Of a DNA stretch of 32,500 nucleotides, positions 31,401-32,500 are shown piece after piece. The DNA is from Symbiodinium natans (lineage: Eukaryota; Sar; Dinophyceae; Suessiales; Symbiodiniaceae), in assembly GCA_905221605.1 (NCBI GenBank), contig CAJNDS010002707.1:1-32500 (forward strand), written 5' to 3'. A model generated the notes under the pieces. The model was not told where the DNA came from. It saw only the letters and a list, made by a program, of their open reading frames with translations, and made no database searches. Made by a program: the position numbers and the translations under genes. Every line of letters starts with the position of its first letter. Position 1 is the first letter of the stretch.

Positions 31401-32030
31401 TTTAGGGTTTAGGGTTTAGGGTTTAGGGTTTAGGGTTTAGGGTTTAGGGTTTAGGGTTTCGGGTTTAGGGCTTCGGGGTCAGGGGAAAAAACGAAATAAG
31501 GCTCGAATGCCTGTTTCATGGCAAGTTGGGCTTTGCTTTGGGTTGGGGGTTACTTAGCCCTGAAGCCCAAACCCGAAACCTCAAATCCTTTTCCTCCAGA
31601 CCCTAAACCCTATAAACCCTAAACCCCCAAACCCTCCACAAGCCTTAGAGTAGCTACTATGGGCCCGTAATCGGGGAACCCTTATCTGCCCCTTATATTG
31701 CATACCCTAGCAAGTAGAAAACCCCGAGTAAGCCCGAGGGCCCATACCTCAGAGCCCCCGCACGAAGGGACCATGTAACTTTCCGTAGAAGCCCCAAAGC
31801 CGAGCCCGAGAGGGGCCCCTGAGATCCGAAACCGCTAAACCTCTGCTAACCTTTCCAAACCTCCCCTCCCCCGCCCCGCTCCGAAAGAAAAAACAGAGAC
31901 CCCTAGACACTTCCCGAGACTTGCGGAAATCCCGAAGCCCAAAACCCTGAACGCTAACTTTTTGTGAGGCTTGCAGATTTTTCTGGACCCCGCATGCGAT
32001 GTCCGGGCCTTCCTTGAGGAGCTTCAGTGC
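4561..32030 (-). CDS. Tandem-domain beta-carbonic anhydrase, 27 assembled exons (gene span)
   Basis: Beta-carbonic anhydrases interconvert CO2 and bicarbonate using a zinc held by Cys-His-Cys plus an Asp-Arg dyad; in dinoflagellates they feed carbon concentration. Exons listed below join in continuous phase into 446 codons. Domain 1 (about residues 1-228) has IIGCADSRAP, GDIFALRNAGNT, GSLEFATGALG, VLGHTKCGAIYG, AAHAVKVNVFHTM and GGIYQLETG-KVEFLG. Domain 2 (about residues 268-446) repeats EYLQTGNKRYV, GCADSRAPVE, RNAGNTCAHAEG, GSLEFCVGKLG, VVMGHTNCGA and IASAAVK, so both keep all zinc ligands and the dyad. A Pro/Ala-rich linker of about 40 residues separates them. By hand assembly 18 of 27 donors are GC, 6 GT, 2 GA and 1 ambiguous; all acceptors end AG. 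No start or stop codon is visible, so the protein probably has more domains on one or both sides. The targeting peptide is out of view. Small exons with weaker support are marked as such below. Confidence 0.85.
4672..5085 (+). repeat. Long interstitial (TTTAGGG)n array
   Basis: The largest array, more than 40 heptamers with a few variants (e.g. gggatgtttagt near 4893) and decay on the right. It fills most of CA intron 26. Confidence 0.95.
5227..5261 (-). CDS. CA exon 26: GLTSVAAQTAQ
   Basis: Joins exon 25 in phase 0 to give LLQGLTSVAAQTAQE, like LLHDLGSVAAAWAMQ of domain 1. The acceptor is CGCCAG and the donor GCCGGG. Confidence 0.85.
5858..6005. repeat. 74-base tandem duplication
   Basis: Two near-identical units start with ggggccccgggggcttgccc at 5858 and 5932, followed by a gaaaccggg block and A- and T-rich tails. 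The GC-rich start is palindromic. Confidence 0.8.
5895..6060. repeat. CTAG-containing decamer array
   Basis: Degenerate tandem copies of tttttctagc, decaying rightward to ccttgcctag. A related degenerate stretch (cttatcttag, ctcctagctt) lies at 6355-6412. Confidence 0.75.
6981..7101. repeat. Fold-back element, about 45-base arms
   Basis: The left arm begins ggaggttcatggtacttact. The right arm, reverse complemented, reads ggaggttcctggtacttatt, and the match continues through gccaat and ctgtactt. It sits in CA intron 25. Confidence 0.75.
7681..7870 (+). repeat. Variant telomeric blocks
   Basis: Homogeneous runs of tagggta (7681-7730), then ggcttta (7731-7780), then tttaggg. Each variant is expanded as its own block. 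Confidence 0.9.
7904..7936 (-). CDS. CA exon 25: APGCALEGLLQ
   Basis: ALEGLLQ matches SALEG-LL of domain 1 (exons 9-10), but the intron there is absent and a new one lies after Gln. The acceptor is GTCCAG and the donor GCGCCC. Confidence 0.82.
8224..8505. repeat. Opposed telomeric arrays around exon 24
   Basis: (CCCTAAA)n at 8224-8310 and (TTTAGGG/CTTAGGG)n at 8376-8505 point away from each other and enclose exon 24. Confidence 0.9.
8314..8346 (-). CDS. CA exon 24: ETMENFFK (tentative start)
   Basis: Ends TTCAAG before GTTTACGG, then a TTTAGGG array. The 5' border may be at 8346 (ACAAG) or 8334 (CGAG); both keep phase 0. It lies in the variable loop, so homology gives little help. Confidence 0.5.
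8932..8965 (-). CDS. CA exon 23: YLSVKEASETK
   Basis: Phase fits exon 22 (AC|G gives Thr), continuing the helix after GAT. The acceptor is CACCAG and the donor GCCCCG; an alternative donor further downstream would add KAPAEQIT. Its flanking repeats are in reversed order. Confidence 0.65.
9224..9330 (+). repeat. (TTTAGGG)n array
   Basis: About fifteen uninterrupted heptamers inside CA intron 22. Confidence 0.95.
9505..9585. repeat. GATA/GGTA/TA/CA microsatellite
   Basis: Runs of gata, ggta, tata and caca in sequence, in CA intron 22. Confidence 0.95.
9709..9865. repeat. Fold-back element
   Basis: The arms ggggaggttcccccttgtac and the reverse complement of ataaggggggaacatccc enclose AT-rich sequence and a C-tract. 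Related arms occur at 13925-14021. Confidence 0.5.
10077..10140 (-). CDS. CA exon 22: zinc His/Cys (VVMGHTNCGA)
   Basis: Encodes SRLIVVMGHTNCGALAGATG, with the zinc His and Cys of domain 2. The acceptor is ACCCAG and the donor GTGCGC. Confidence 0.92.
10715..11060. repeat. Opposed telomeric arrays around exon 21
   Basis: CCCTAAA-type at 10715-10840 and TTTAGGG-type at 10900-11060. The right array touches the acceptor of exon 21. Confidence 0.9.
10856..10897 (-). CDS. CA exon 21: SFLGSLEFCVGKL
   Basis: Parallels exon 7. The acceptor AAACAG directly abuts a CCCTAAA array on the coding strand. The donor is GCTGCT. Confidence 0.88.
11534..11577 (-). CDS. CA exon 20: FVLRNAGNTCAHAE
   Basis: The second copy of the RNAGN signature. 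The split CT|G leucine joins exon 19 to give GDLFVLRNAGN. The acceptor is GGAAG and the donor GACGGC, a GA donor. The exit position is the same as at the end of exon 6. Confidence 0.9.
11933..12085. repeat. Fold-back element with poly-C/poly-G arms
   Basis: The left arm cccctcctcctaatatta plus a C-tract pairs with a G-tract plus taatattagtagggggagggg-like right arm; a second internal pair (taatattaagtaccccc / gtatttagtatta) lies inside. In CA intron 19, about 265 bases downstream of exon 19's acceptor side. Confidence 0.7.
12184..12555. repeat. Opposed telomeric arrays around exon 19
   Basis: CCCTAAA/CCCGAAA variants at 12184-12335 and TTTAGGG/TTTGGGG variants at 12430-12555. Confidence 0.9.
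12352..12406 (-). CDS. CA exon 19: ADSRAPVETVFDAAPGD
   Basis: Completes the zinc cysteine (T|GT) and gives ADSRAPVETVFDAAPGD, with the catalytic Asp-Arg dyad. The acceptor is CCTCAG and the donor GCTTCT. Confidence 0.9.
12825..12935 (+). repeat. TTTAGGG to TTTGGGG array
   Basis: Switches from TTTAGGG to TTTGGGG units within one array, in CA intron 18. Confidence 0.9.
13257..13314 (-). CDS. CA exon 18: DMRKALVDQGQAPHAAIIG
   Basis: Covers in one exon what domain 1 splits across exons 4 and 5. It ends one base into the zinc-cysteine codon, at a GC donor (GCGCCT). The acceptor is AGCGAG. Confidence 0.88.
13330..13441 (+). repeat. (TTTAGGG)n array right of exon 18
   Basis: About fifteen heptamers, 15 bases beyond exon 18. 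They form the 3' end of intron 17 on the coding strand. Confidence 0.95.
13640..13822 (+). repeat. (TTTAGGG)n array
   Basis: About 25 heptamers with one missing base run (gtttagtttaggg), in CA intron 17. Confidence 0.95.
13925..14021. repeat. Fold-back element
   Basis: The arms gggatcttcccccttctact and the reverse complement of gcataagggggaacattcc, ending in aacagt/actgtt. Same family as 9709-9865 by arm sequence. Confidence 0.65.
14022..14301. repeat. About 85-base direct duplication flanking a telomeric array
   Basis: cttaaactgcttaaacccta... at about 14023-14103 recurs as cttaaactgctcaaacccca... at about 14214-14292, sharing gggagccccgaaggcctttt. The copies are separated by (TTTAGGG)n at 14109-14170. 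Confidence 0.8.
14460..14890 (-). repeat. Two (CCCTAAA)n arrays
   Basis: 14460-14522 and 14755-14890 on either side of a unique stretch holding a perfect 9-base hairpin (ccgtaataa / ttattacgg, 14590-14626). Confidence 0.85.
15171..15208 (-). CDS. CA exon 17: LPGTPTAPAATQ (tentative)
   Basis: Phase fits exons 16 and 18, with a CAGAG acceptor and GTCTAG donor, and encodes a Pro/Thr/Ala loop where CA domains vary. The acceptor and first bases recur in degenerate form near 15425 and 15520, so this could instead be part of a local repeat. Confidence 0.4.
15209..16237. other. CA intron 16 content
   Basis: Telomeric arrays at 15260, 15690, 15900 and 16095. Three degenerate copies of a ggttgctttcggatgg...cacagctctgtgg segment lie at about 15400-15440, 15499-15535 and 15587-15610 (the last copy partial). 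Confidence 0.6.
16238..16280 (-). CDS. CA exon 16: ALEYLQTGNKRYVS
   Basis: The start of domain 2, matching ALKLLKEGNARFVEG of exons 1-2 but with no intron at KEG|N. The acceptor is ATGGAG and the donor GCGTCG. Confidence 0.85.
16295..16410 (+). repeat. TTTAGGG then TTGAGGG array
   Basis: Seven or so TTTAGGG units pass into about nine uninterrupted GGGTTGA units. It lies upstream of exon 16 on the coding strand. Confidence 0.9.
16727..16853. repeat. TA, CA, AAAC and CATA microsatellites
   Basis: A compound simple repeat at one side of the telomere-poor block 16630-19870. Confidence 0.95.
17640..17800. repeat. AT-rich TA/ATGT repeats with a direct duplication
   Basis: Alternating tatata and atgtat. 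The motif agccgctctg followed by a tactcctac tract occurs at 17619 and 17770 on both sides. Confidence 0.8.
18150..18420 (+). repeat. Degenerate tandem repeat of about 65 bases
   Basis: Versions of cttc.ggcaagcagac recur at about 18152, 18220, 18284 and 18349, with a weaker one near 18402. The spacer also resembles itself (cgaac, ccag.c.t, ggc.a.ctt). Confidence 0.65.
18882..19572 (-). pseudogene. Transposase-like relic, frameshifted
   Basis: Two minus-strand frames follow each other. The first (from 19572) contains FLERIDWIRSVAALVAVHRE, TEWYFNNLR, GTTSNEALRHQ-NNWFRETQ and ends meaningfully at HKSTH. The second takes over near 19195 with MIHNAALYRATAELLART and EEWRDWCAEL, then a basic tail. 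A GT-SNEAL-H-E/Q-N-WFR motif recalls a protein family repeated in dinoflagellate genomes, which I believe is transposon-derived; this is from memory and unconfirmed. A (CATA/CAGA)n microsatellite truncates the 5' end. It lies inside CA intron 15. Confidence 0.35.
19581..19735. repeat. CATA/CAGA/CATG microsatellite
   Basis: A compound tetranucleotide repeat followed by tatata; it truncates the transposase-like relic. Confidence 0.95.
19878..20118. repeat. Opposed telomeric arrays around exon 15
   Basis: CCCTAAA units to 19965 and TTTAGGG units from about 20070, enclosing the linker exon. Confidence 0.9.
19991..20047 (-). CDS. CA exon 15: Pro/Ala-rich linker
   Basis: Encodes EVAPATVRTAADSAVAPKK, a low-complexity linker between the two CA domains. 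The acceptor is CCCGAG and the donor GCAGCC; phase 0 on both sides. If unspliced the frame stops four bases later. Composition and position support it, not homology. Confidence 0.6.
20267..20360 (+). repeat. Tandem duplication, 48 and 46 bases
   Basis: Two units share ggtccctttt.aaggatccct and agggccatt.taggagt. Confidence 0.85.
20681..20810. repeat. Fold-back element, perfect 16-base ends
   Basis: tagttgcatggtccct at 20681-20696 is the exact reverse complement of 20795-20810. It lies in CA intron 14. Confidence 0.75.
21094..21185 (-). CDS. CA exon 14: KVEFLGPSP and linker
   Basis: The longest exon. It finishes domain 1 with KVEFLGPSP and continues into a linker, QQLLIAESVTAVPPSLLAPK. The acceptor is CGTCAG and the donor GCTGGC. 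A stop codon appears soon after the donor if it is not spliced, so an alternative end of the protein here cannot be excluded. Confidence 0.85.
21190..21510 (+). repeat. TTTGGGG/TTTAGGG variant array
   Basis: Starts with pure TTTGGGG next to exon 14's acceptor, then TTTAGGG, then strongly degenerate units. It occupies most of CA intron 13. Confidence 0.9.
21560..21636 (-). CDS. CA exon 13: YSKSLRSQV...GGIYQLETG
   Basis: Encodes the S-x-x-L-R-x-x-V-x-x-G-x-L-x-I-x-G-G-I-Y-x-L-E-T-G pattern that closes beta-CA domains. The acceptor is CCGCAG and the donor GCAGGG. Both junctions of the following intron read CAGGCA, a possible target-site duplication. Confidence 0.9.
22637..22692 (-). CDS. CA exon 12: VAAHAVKVNVFHTMNFLL
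   Basis: The strongly conserved AAHAVKVNVF block of the C-terminal half. The acceptor is ACGCAG and the donor GTCCCC after CTTAA; the split lysine codon is completed by exon 13. Confidence 0.9.
23358..23402 (-). CDS. CA exon 11: EVAAGEMGAGAEFET
   Basis: Corresponds to the ELG.GAS.-type loop before the AAHAV helix. Phase 0 on both sides. The acceptor is TCCAAG and the donor GTCTGC. The sequence is less conserved, so support rests on phase and order. Confidence 0.6.
24121..24242 (-). repeat. (CCCTAAA)n array abutting exon 10 donor
   Basis: About 17 heptamers. On the coding strand the array begins immediately at the exon 10 donor (AAG|GTTTAGGG). Confidence 0.95.
24244..24290 (-). CDS. CA exon 10: LLHDLGSVAAAWAMQ
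   Basis: Continues the SALEG helix of exon 9 in phase 1 and parallels LLQ-GLTSVAAQTAQ of domain 2. The acceptor is TTGTCAG. The donor is ambiguous: CAAG|GTTTAGGG starts directly in a telomeric array, but phase fits better with CAA|GG. Both ends of the intron carry CAAGG. Confidence 0.8.
24335..24775. repeat. ATT/GTT trinucleotide-rich AT island
   Basis: Degenerate att/ttattg runs with a short GC-richer middle (cgtcgtggtcgtgatc). Long frames here are low-complexity N-rich or I-rich translations and are not genes. Confidence 0.85.
24905..25048 (+). repeat. (TTTAGGG)n array
   Basis: About 18 heptamers in CA intron 9. Confidence 0.95.
25110..25164 (-). CDS. CA exon 9: GFFDAKLGAASSAGSALE
   Basis: A small-residue-rich helix after the zinc site, ending S-A-L-E-G as in related CAs. 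The acceptor is CCAGAG and the donor GATGGG, a GA donor. The intron to exon 8 is the shortest in the gene, 158 bases. Confidence 0.8.
25323..25367 (-). CDS. CA exon 8: zinc His/Cys (VLGHTKCGA)
   Basis: Encodes VLGHTKCGAIYGATK, with the second and third zinc ligands (H-x2-C). The TAG of the acceptor GATCTAG is in frame with the exon, so it must be removed by splicing. The donor is GCTCCT. Confidence 0.9.
25440..25552 (+). repeat. (TTTAGGG)n array
   Basis: About 15 heptamers in CA intron 7, on the acceptor side of exon 8. Confidence 0.95.
25905..26250. repeat. Opposed telomeric arrays around exon 7
   Basis: CCCTAAA/CCCTGAA at 25905-26070 and TTTAGGG at 26185-26245. The left array contains a duplicated cctgaagcctgaaccc variant block. 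Confidence 0.9.
26091..26149 (-). CDS. CA exon 7: SFVGSLEFATGALGSRLIL
   Basis: The helix and strand leading to the zinc-histidine. It fits phase 1 from exon 6 and ends in phase 0 before a GC donor (GCCACA). The acceptor is CTCCAG. Confidence 0.88.
27123..27509 (-). CDS. Golgin A7/ERF4-like small protein, single exon
   Basis: An intact 128-codon frame in the CA gene's intron 6, same strand, starting at ATG 27509 and ending TGA. The features in order are: CCKEYFPDDLPSQLEG near residue 25, a helix (YSRVMAEQTKNQ), a hydrophobic TPLTLGVYLCAKTYWHERKM stretch near residues 68-87, and a closing YDVIAITIF. The F-P-x-x-L-x-G start, the hydrophobic LT-x-x-T helix with basic tail, and the V-I-x-I-T-I end resemble the Golgin A7/ERF4 domain. 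Members of that family partner DHHC palmitoyltransferases on Golgi/ER membranes and anchor through palmitoylated cysteines; the CC pair could serve this. Upstream, a 16-codon ORF from 27551 overlaps the start. No poly(A) tract is seen downstream. The family call is by pattern only. Confidence 0.5.
   Translation of the reverse strand: MANAVEAAESQTLDVPVKGSCCKEYFPDDLPSQLEGVMSPEAYSRVMAEQTKNQRAYWSGPDTLLLTPLTLGVYLCAKTYWHERKMNKILAEHPDIPHSKVRIRYESRSAGDSSYDVIAITIFAEHVA
27558..27672 (-). other. Spliced-leader-like relics upstream of the ERF4-like gene
   Basis: On the coding strand, GTCGCCATTGGCTCGAG (27558-27574) matches the dinoflagellate spliced-leader end (GTAGCCATTTTGGCTCAAG) with two substitutions and a two-base deletion. 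It lies about 50 bases before the ATG. Two weaker matches resembling joins of tandem leaders, TTGGCTTGGAAGCCA (27601-27620) and TTTTGGAAGCCATGATGGC (27648-27672), lie further upstream. Tandem leader relics mark genes recycled from mRNA in dinoflagellates. Confidence 0.4.
27779..27863. repeat. (GA)n microsatellite
   Basis: Interrupted gagaga run with acagag variants, upstream of the ERF4-like gene. Confidence 0.95.
28132..28201 (-). CDS. CA exon 6: GDIFALRNAGN
   Basis: Encodes IFDALPGDIFALRNAGNTC followed by THAE and the first base of a glycine codon. RNAGN is a hallmark of beta-CAs. The acceptor is CCTCAG and the donor GCCGGC. The exit junction (AEG|S, phase 1) is the only intron position clearly shared with domain 2. 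Confidence 0.92.
28202..29569. other. CA intron 5 content
   Basis: Telomeric arrays at 28220-28290, 28786-28945 and 29470-29525, C-rich stretches near 28420-28565, and unrecognised sequence at 28950-29280. No coding exon could be supported. Confidence 0.6.
28786..28945 (-). repeat. CCCTAAA array with variants
   Basis: Mixed CCCTAAA, CCTTAAA and CCCTATA units in CA intron 5. Confidence 0.9.
29570..29623 (-). CDS. CA exon 5: zinc Cys and Asp-Arg dyad (GCADSR)
   Basis: Encodes APHTAIIGCADSRAPLEK. Cys is the first zinc ligand and D-S-R the catalytic dyad of beta-CAs. The acceptor is AGCCAG and the donor GCGCTC. Confidence 0.9.
30098..30140 (-). CDS. CA exon 4: DMRTLLVEEGQ
   Basis: Encodes TNADMRTLLVEEGQ, the block just before the zinc-cysteine strand. 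The second domain has DMRKALVDQGQ at the equivalent place (13257-13314). The acceptor is CTGCAG and the donor GTCGGG. Confidence 0.75.
30415..30590 (+). repeat. (TTTAGGG)n array left of exon 3
   Basis: About 22 heptamers. Here the orientation is opposite to the usual exon-flank order. Confidence 0.95.
30596..30642 (-). CDS. CA exon 3: PKDASLKASKLTETA
   Basis: The segment before R..LVE.GQ, bounded by a GCGCAG acceptor and a GC donor. Phases fit exons 2 and 4. The telomeric repeats around it are in the opposite order to most exons, which lowers my certainty about its exact borders. Confidence 0.5.
30691..30792. repeat. Fold-back element, about 37-base arms
   Basis: The left arm agggtccatgtacccatatg pairs with the reverse complement of catgtgggtacatggacctg, and the match continues through ggta.at..t.gggcc. 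It lies 48 bases upstream of exon 3's acceptor. Confidence 0.75.
31181..31292. repeat. Fold-back element
   Basis: The ends ctggtagcccagta and tggggctaccaag are inverted, with a second matched block (ccctttttt.g.ttgg) inside. It is in CA intron 2, 34 bases past the exon 2 donor. Confidence 0.65.
31326..31357 (-). CDS. CA exon 2: NARFVEGKPK
   Basis: It completes the glycine of exon 1 and gives G-N-A-R-F-V-E-G-K-P-K, the conserved GNxRF block at the start of a beta-CA domain. The acceptor is CGAAG and the donor GCGGTC. Both junctions of the upstream intron contain GAAGGC, which would fit a target-site duplication. Confidence 0.7.
31358..32008. other. CA intron 1 content
   Basis: Holds the (TTTAGGG)n array next to exon 2 and degenerate CCCTAAA near 31565-31625. 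An imperfect fold-back around 31658-31767 (ctatgggcccgtaatcgggg against a ccccgagt...gggcccatac arm) is also present. No gene seen. Confidence 0.6.
31372..31462 (+). repeat. (TTTAGGG)n array right of exon 2
   Basis: About 12 heptamers close to the acceptor of exon 2. Confidence 0.95.
32009..32030 (-). CDS. CA exon 1: ALKLLKE(G)
   Basis: This 22-base micro-exon follows a C-tract acceptor (CCCCCAG) and ends at GAAG before a GC donor. It encodes the N-terminal helix pattern A-L-x-x-L-K-x-G that precedes GN-R-F/Y in beta-CAs. Phase 1 at its end is completed by exon 2. Confidence 0.6.
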
Positions 32031-32199
32031 CTGGGGGGGGGGGGCTGAAGATTCGAGGTTGGGCGTAGGGTTTAGGGCTTAGGGTTTCGGGGTTGGGTAT
32101 TTTGTTTGTTGGGAGGAAGGGGAAGGGGGGGGGGACTTAGGGTGTCGGACCGCGGGTTCAGGCCGAGGGGAGAACATCACCCCCACCCCCAGCCCCCGC

Positions 32200-32227
32200 C
32201 AGTGAGCTCCAGCTGCAGGGCCGCGAG
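32200..32227 (-). CDS. Possible upstream exon (uncertain)
   Basis: A TTTTGCAG acceptor-like sequence is followed by 28 bases and a GC donor-like site. One frame reads LAALQLELT, loosely like the end or start of a CA domain, but that frame does not match the phase of the next exon. Nothing else in 32228-32500 is recognisable. Confidence 0.2.
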
Positions 32228-32417
32228 CTGCAAAATGCATGATCGATTGCAACCCGCGTCTGGGTGGGCGGGTTGTAAGTTTTGGGGCGTCGGCGTAGGG
32301 CTTAGGGAGACAGGCTCACCGGGATATGAATACAAAAGTTAACAAGATGGTTCTCCTTGCAATTCTGACAGCTCATTTCAAGTGCATTTAAGCTCTTGAT
32401 TGGCAAGCCAGGAATGA

Positions 32418-32462
32418 GAGCCAAGCCAAGCCAAGCCAAGCCAAGCCAAGCAAACCCAAGCA
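32418..32462. repeat. (CCAAG)n pentamer repeat
   Basis: Five to six ccaag units decaying to caaac near the right edge. Confidence 0.9.
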
Positions 32463-32500
32463 AACCTCGGATGATCCCAGCTCCAGCCCTAAAACCCTCT

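Overview
The window looks like nuclear DNA of a dinoflagellate, probably of the Symbiodiniaceae/Suessiales type. The reasons are four: plant/dinoflagellate-type telomeric heptamers (TTTAGGG) scattered through introns, a predominance of GC-AG introns, degenerate spliced-leader-like sequences near some genes, and a copia-like polyprotein of the kind common in these genomes. No bacterial-style genes, rRNA, tRNA or CRISPR were seen.

Layout. (1) 1-4432, minus strand: a decayed copia-like retroelement running off the left edge, with a candidate LTR, a gag with a CCCH finger, a zinc knuckle plus two protease-like domains, and a PPCR segment resembling the cytosine-methyltransferase catalytic loop. 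(2) 4561-32030, minus strand: one very fragmented gene for a protein with tandem beta-carbonic anhydrase (beta-CA) domains. I could assemble 27 exons of 22-92 bases by hand. They total 1338 bases (446 codons), the reading phase is continuous across every junction, and they are spread over 27.5 kb. Domain 1 is nearly complete. Domain 2 stops just after the conserved AVK of the C-terminal part, and its end lies beyond, or was cut off by, the retroelement. The gene probably also extends off the right edge. (3) Inside its introns lie dozens of interstitial telomeric arrays, several fold-back (inverted repeat) elements, a candidate 0.9 kb TIR element (5621-6502), a transposase-like relic (18882-19572), microsatellites, and an intact single-exon gene (27123-27509) resembling the Golgin A7/ERF4 family with spliced-leader-like remnants just upstream.

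The most interesting pattern is the intron architecture. In 19 of 27 exons, the exon is preceded on the coding strand by CCCTAAA-type repeats and followed by TTTAGGG-type repeats, so most introns carry complementary telomeric arrays at their two ends. Intron positions are almost entirely different between the two tandem CA domains, and most donors are GC. Together this suggests massive, fairly recent intron gain by introner-like elements, some built on telomeric DNA. Most long open frames in the window are translations of telomeric heptamers and are not genes. All homology calls come from reading motifs, with no database search.
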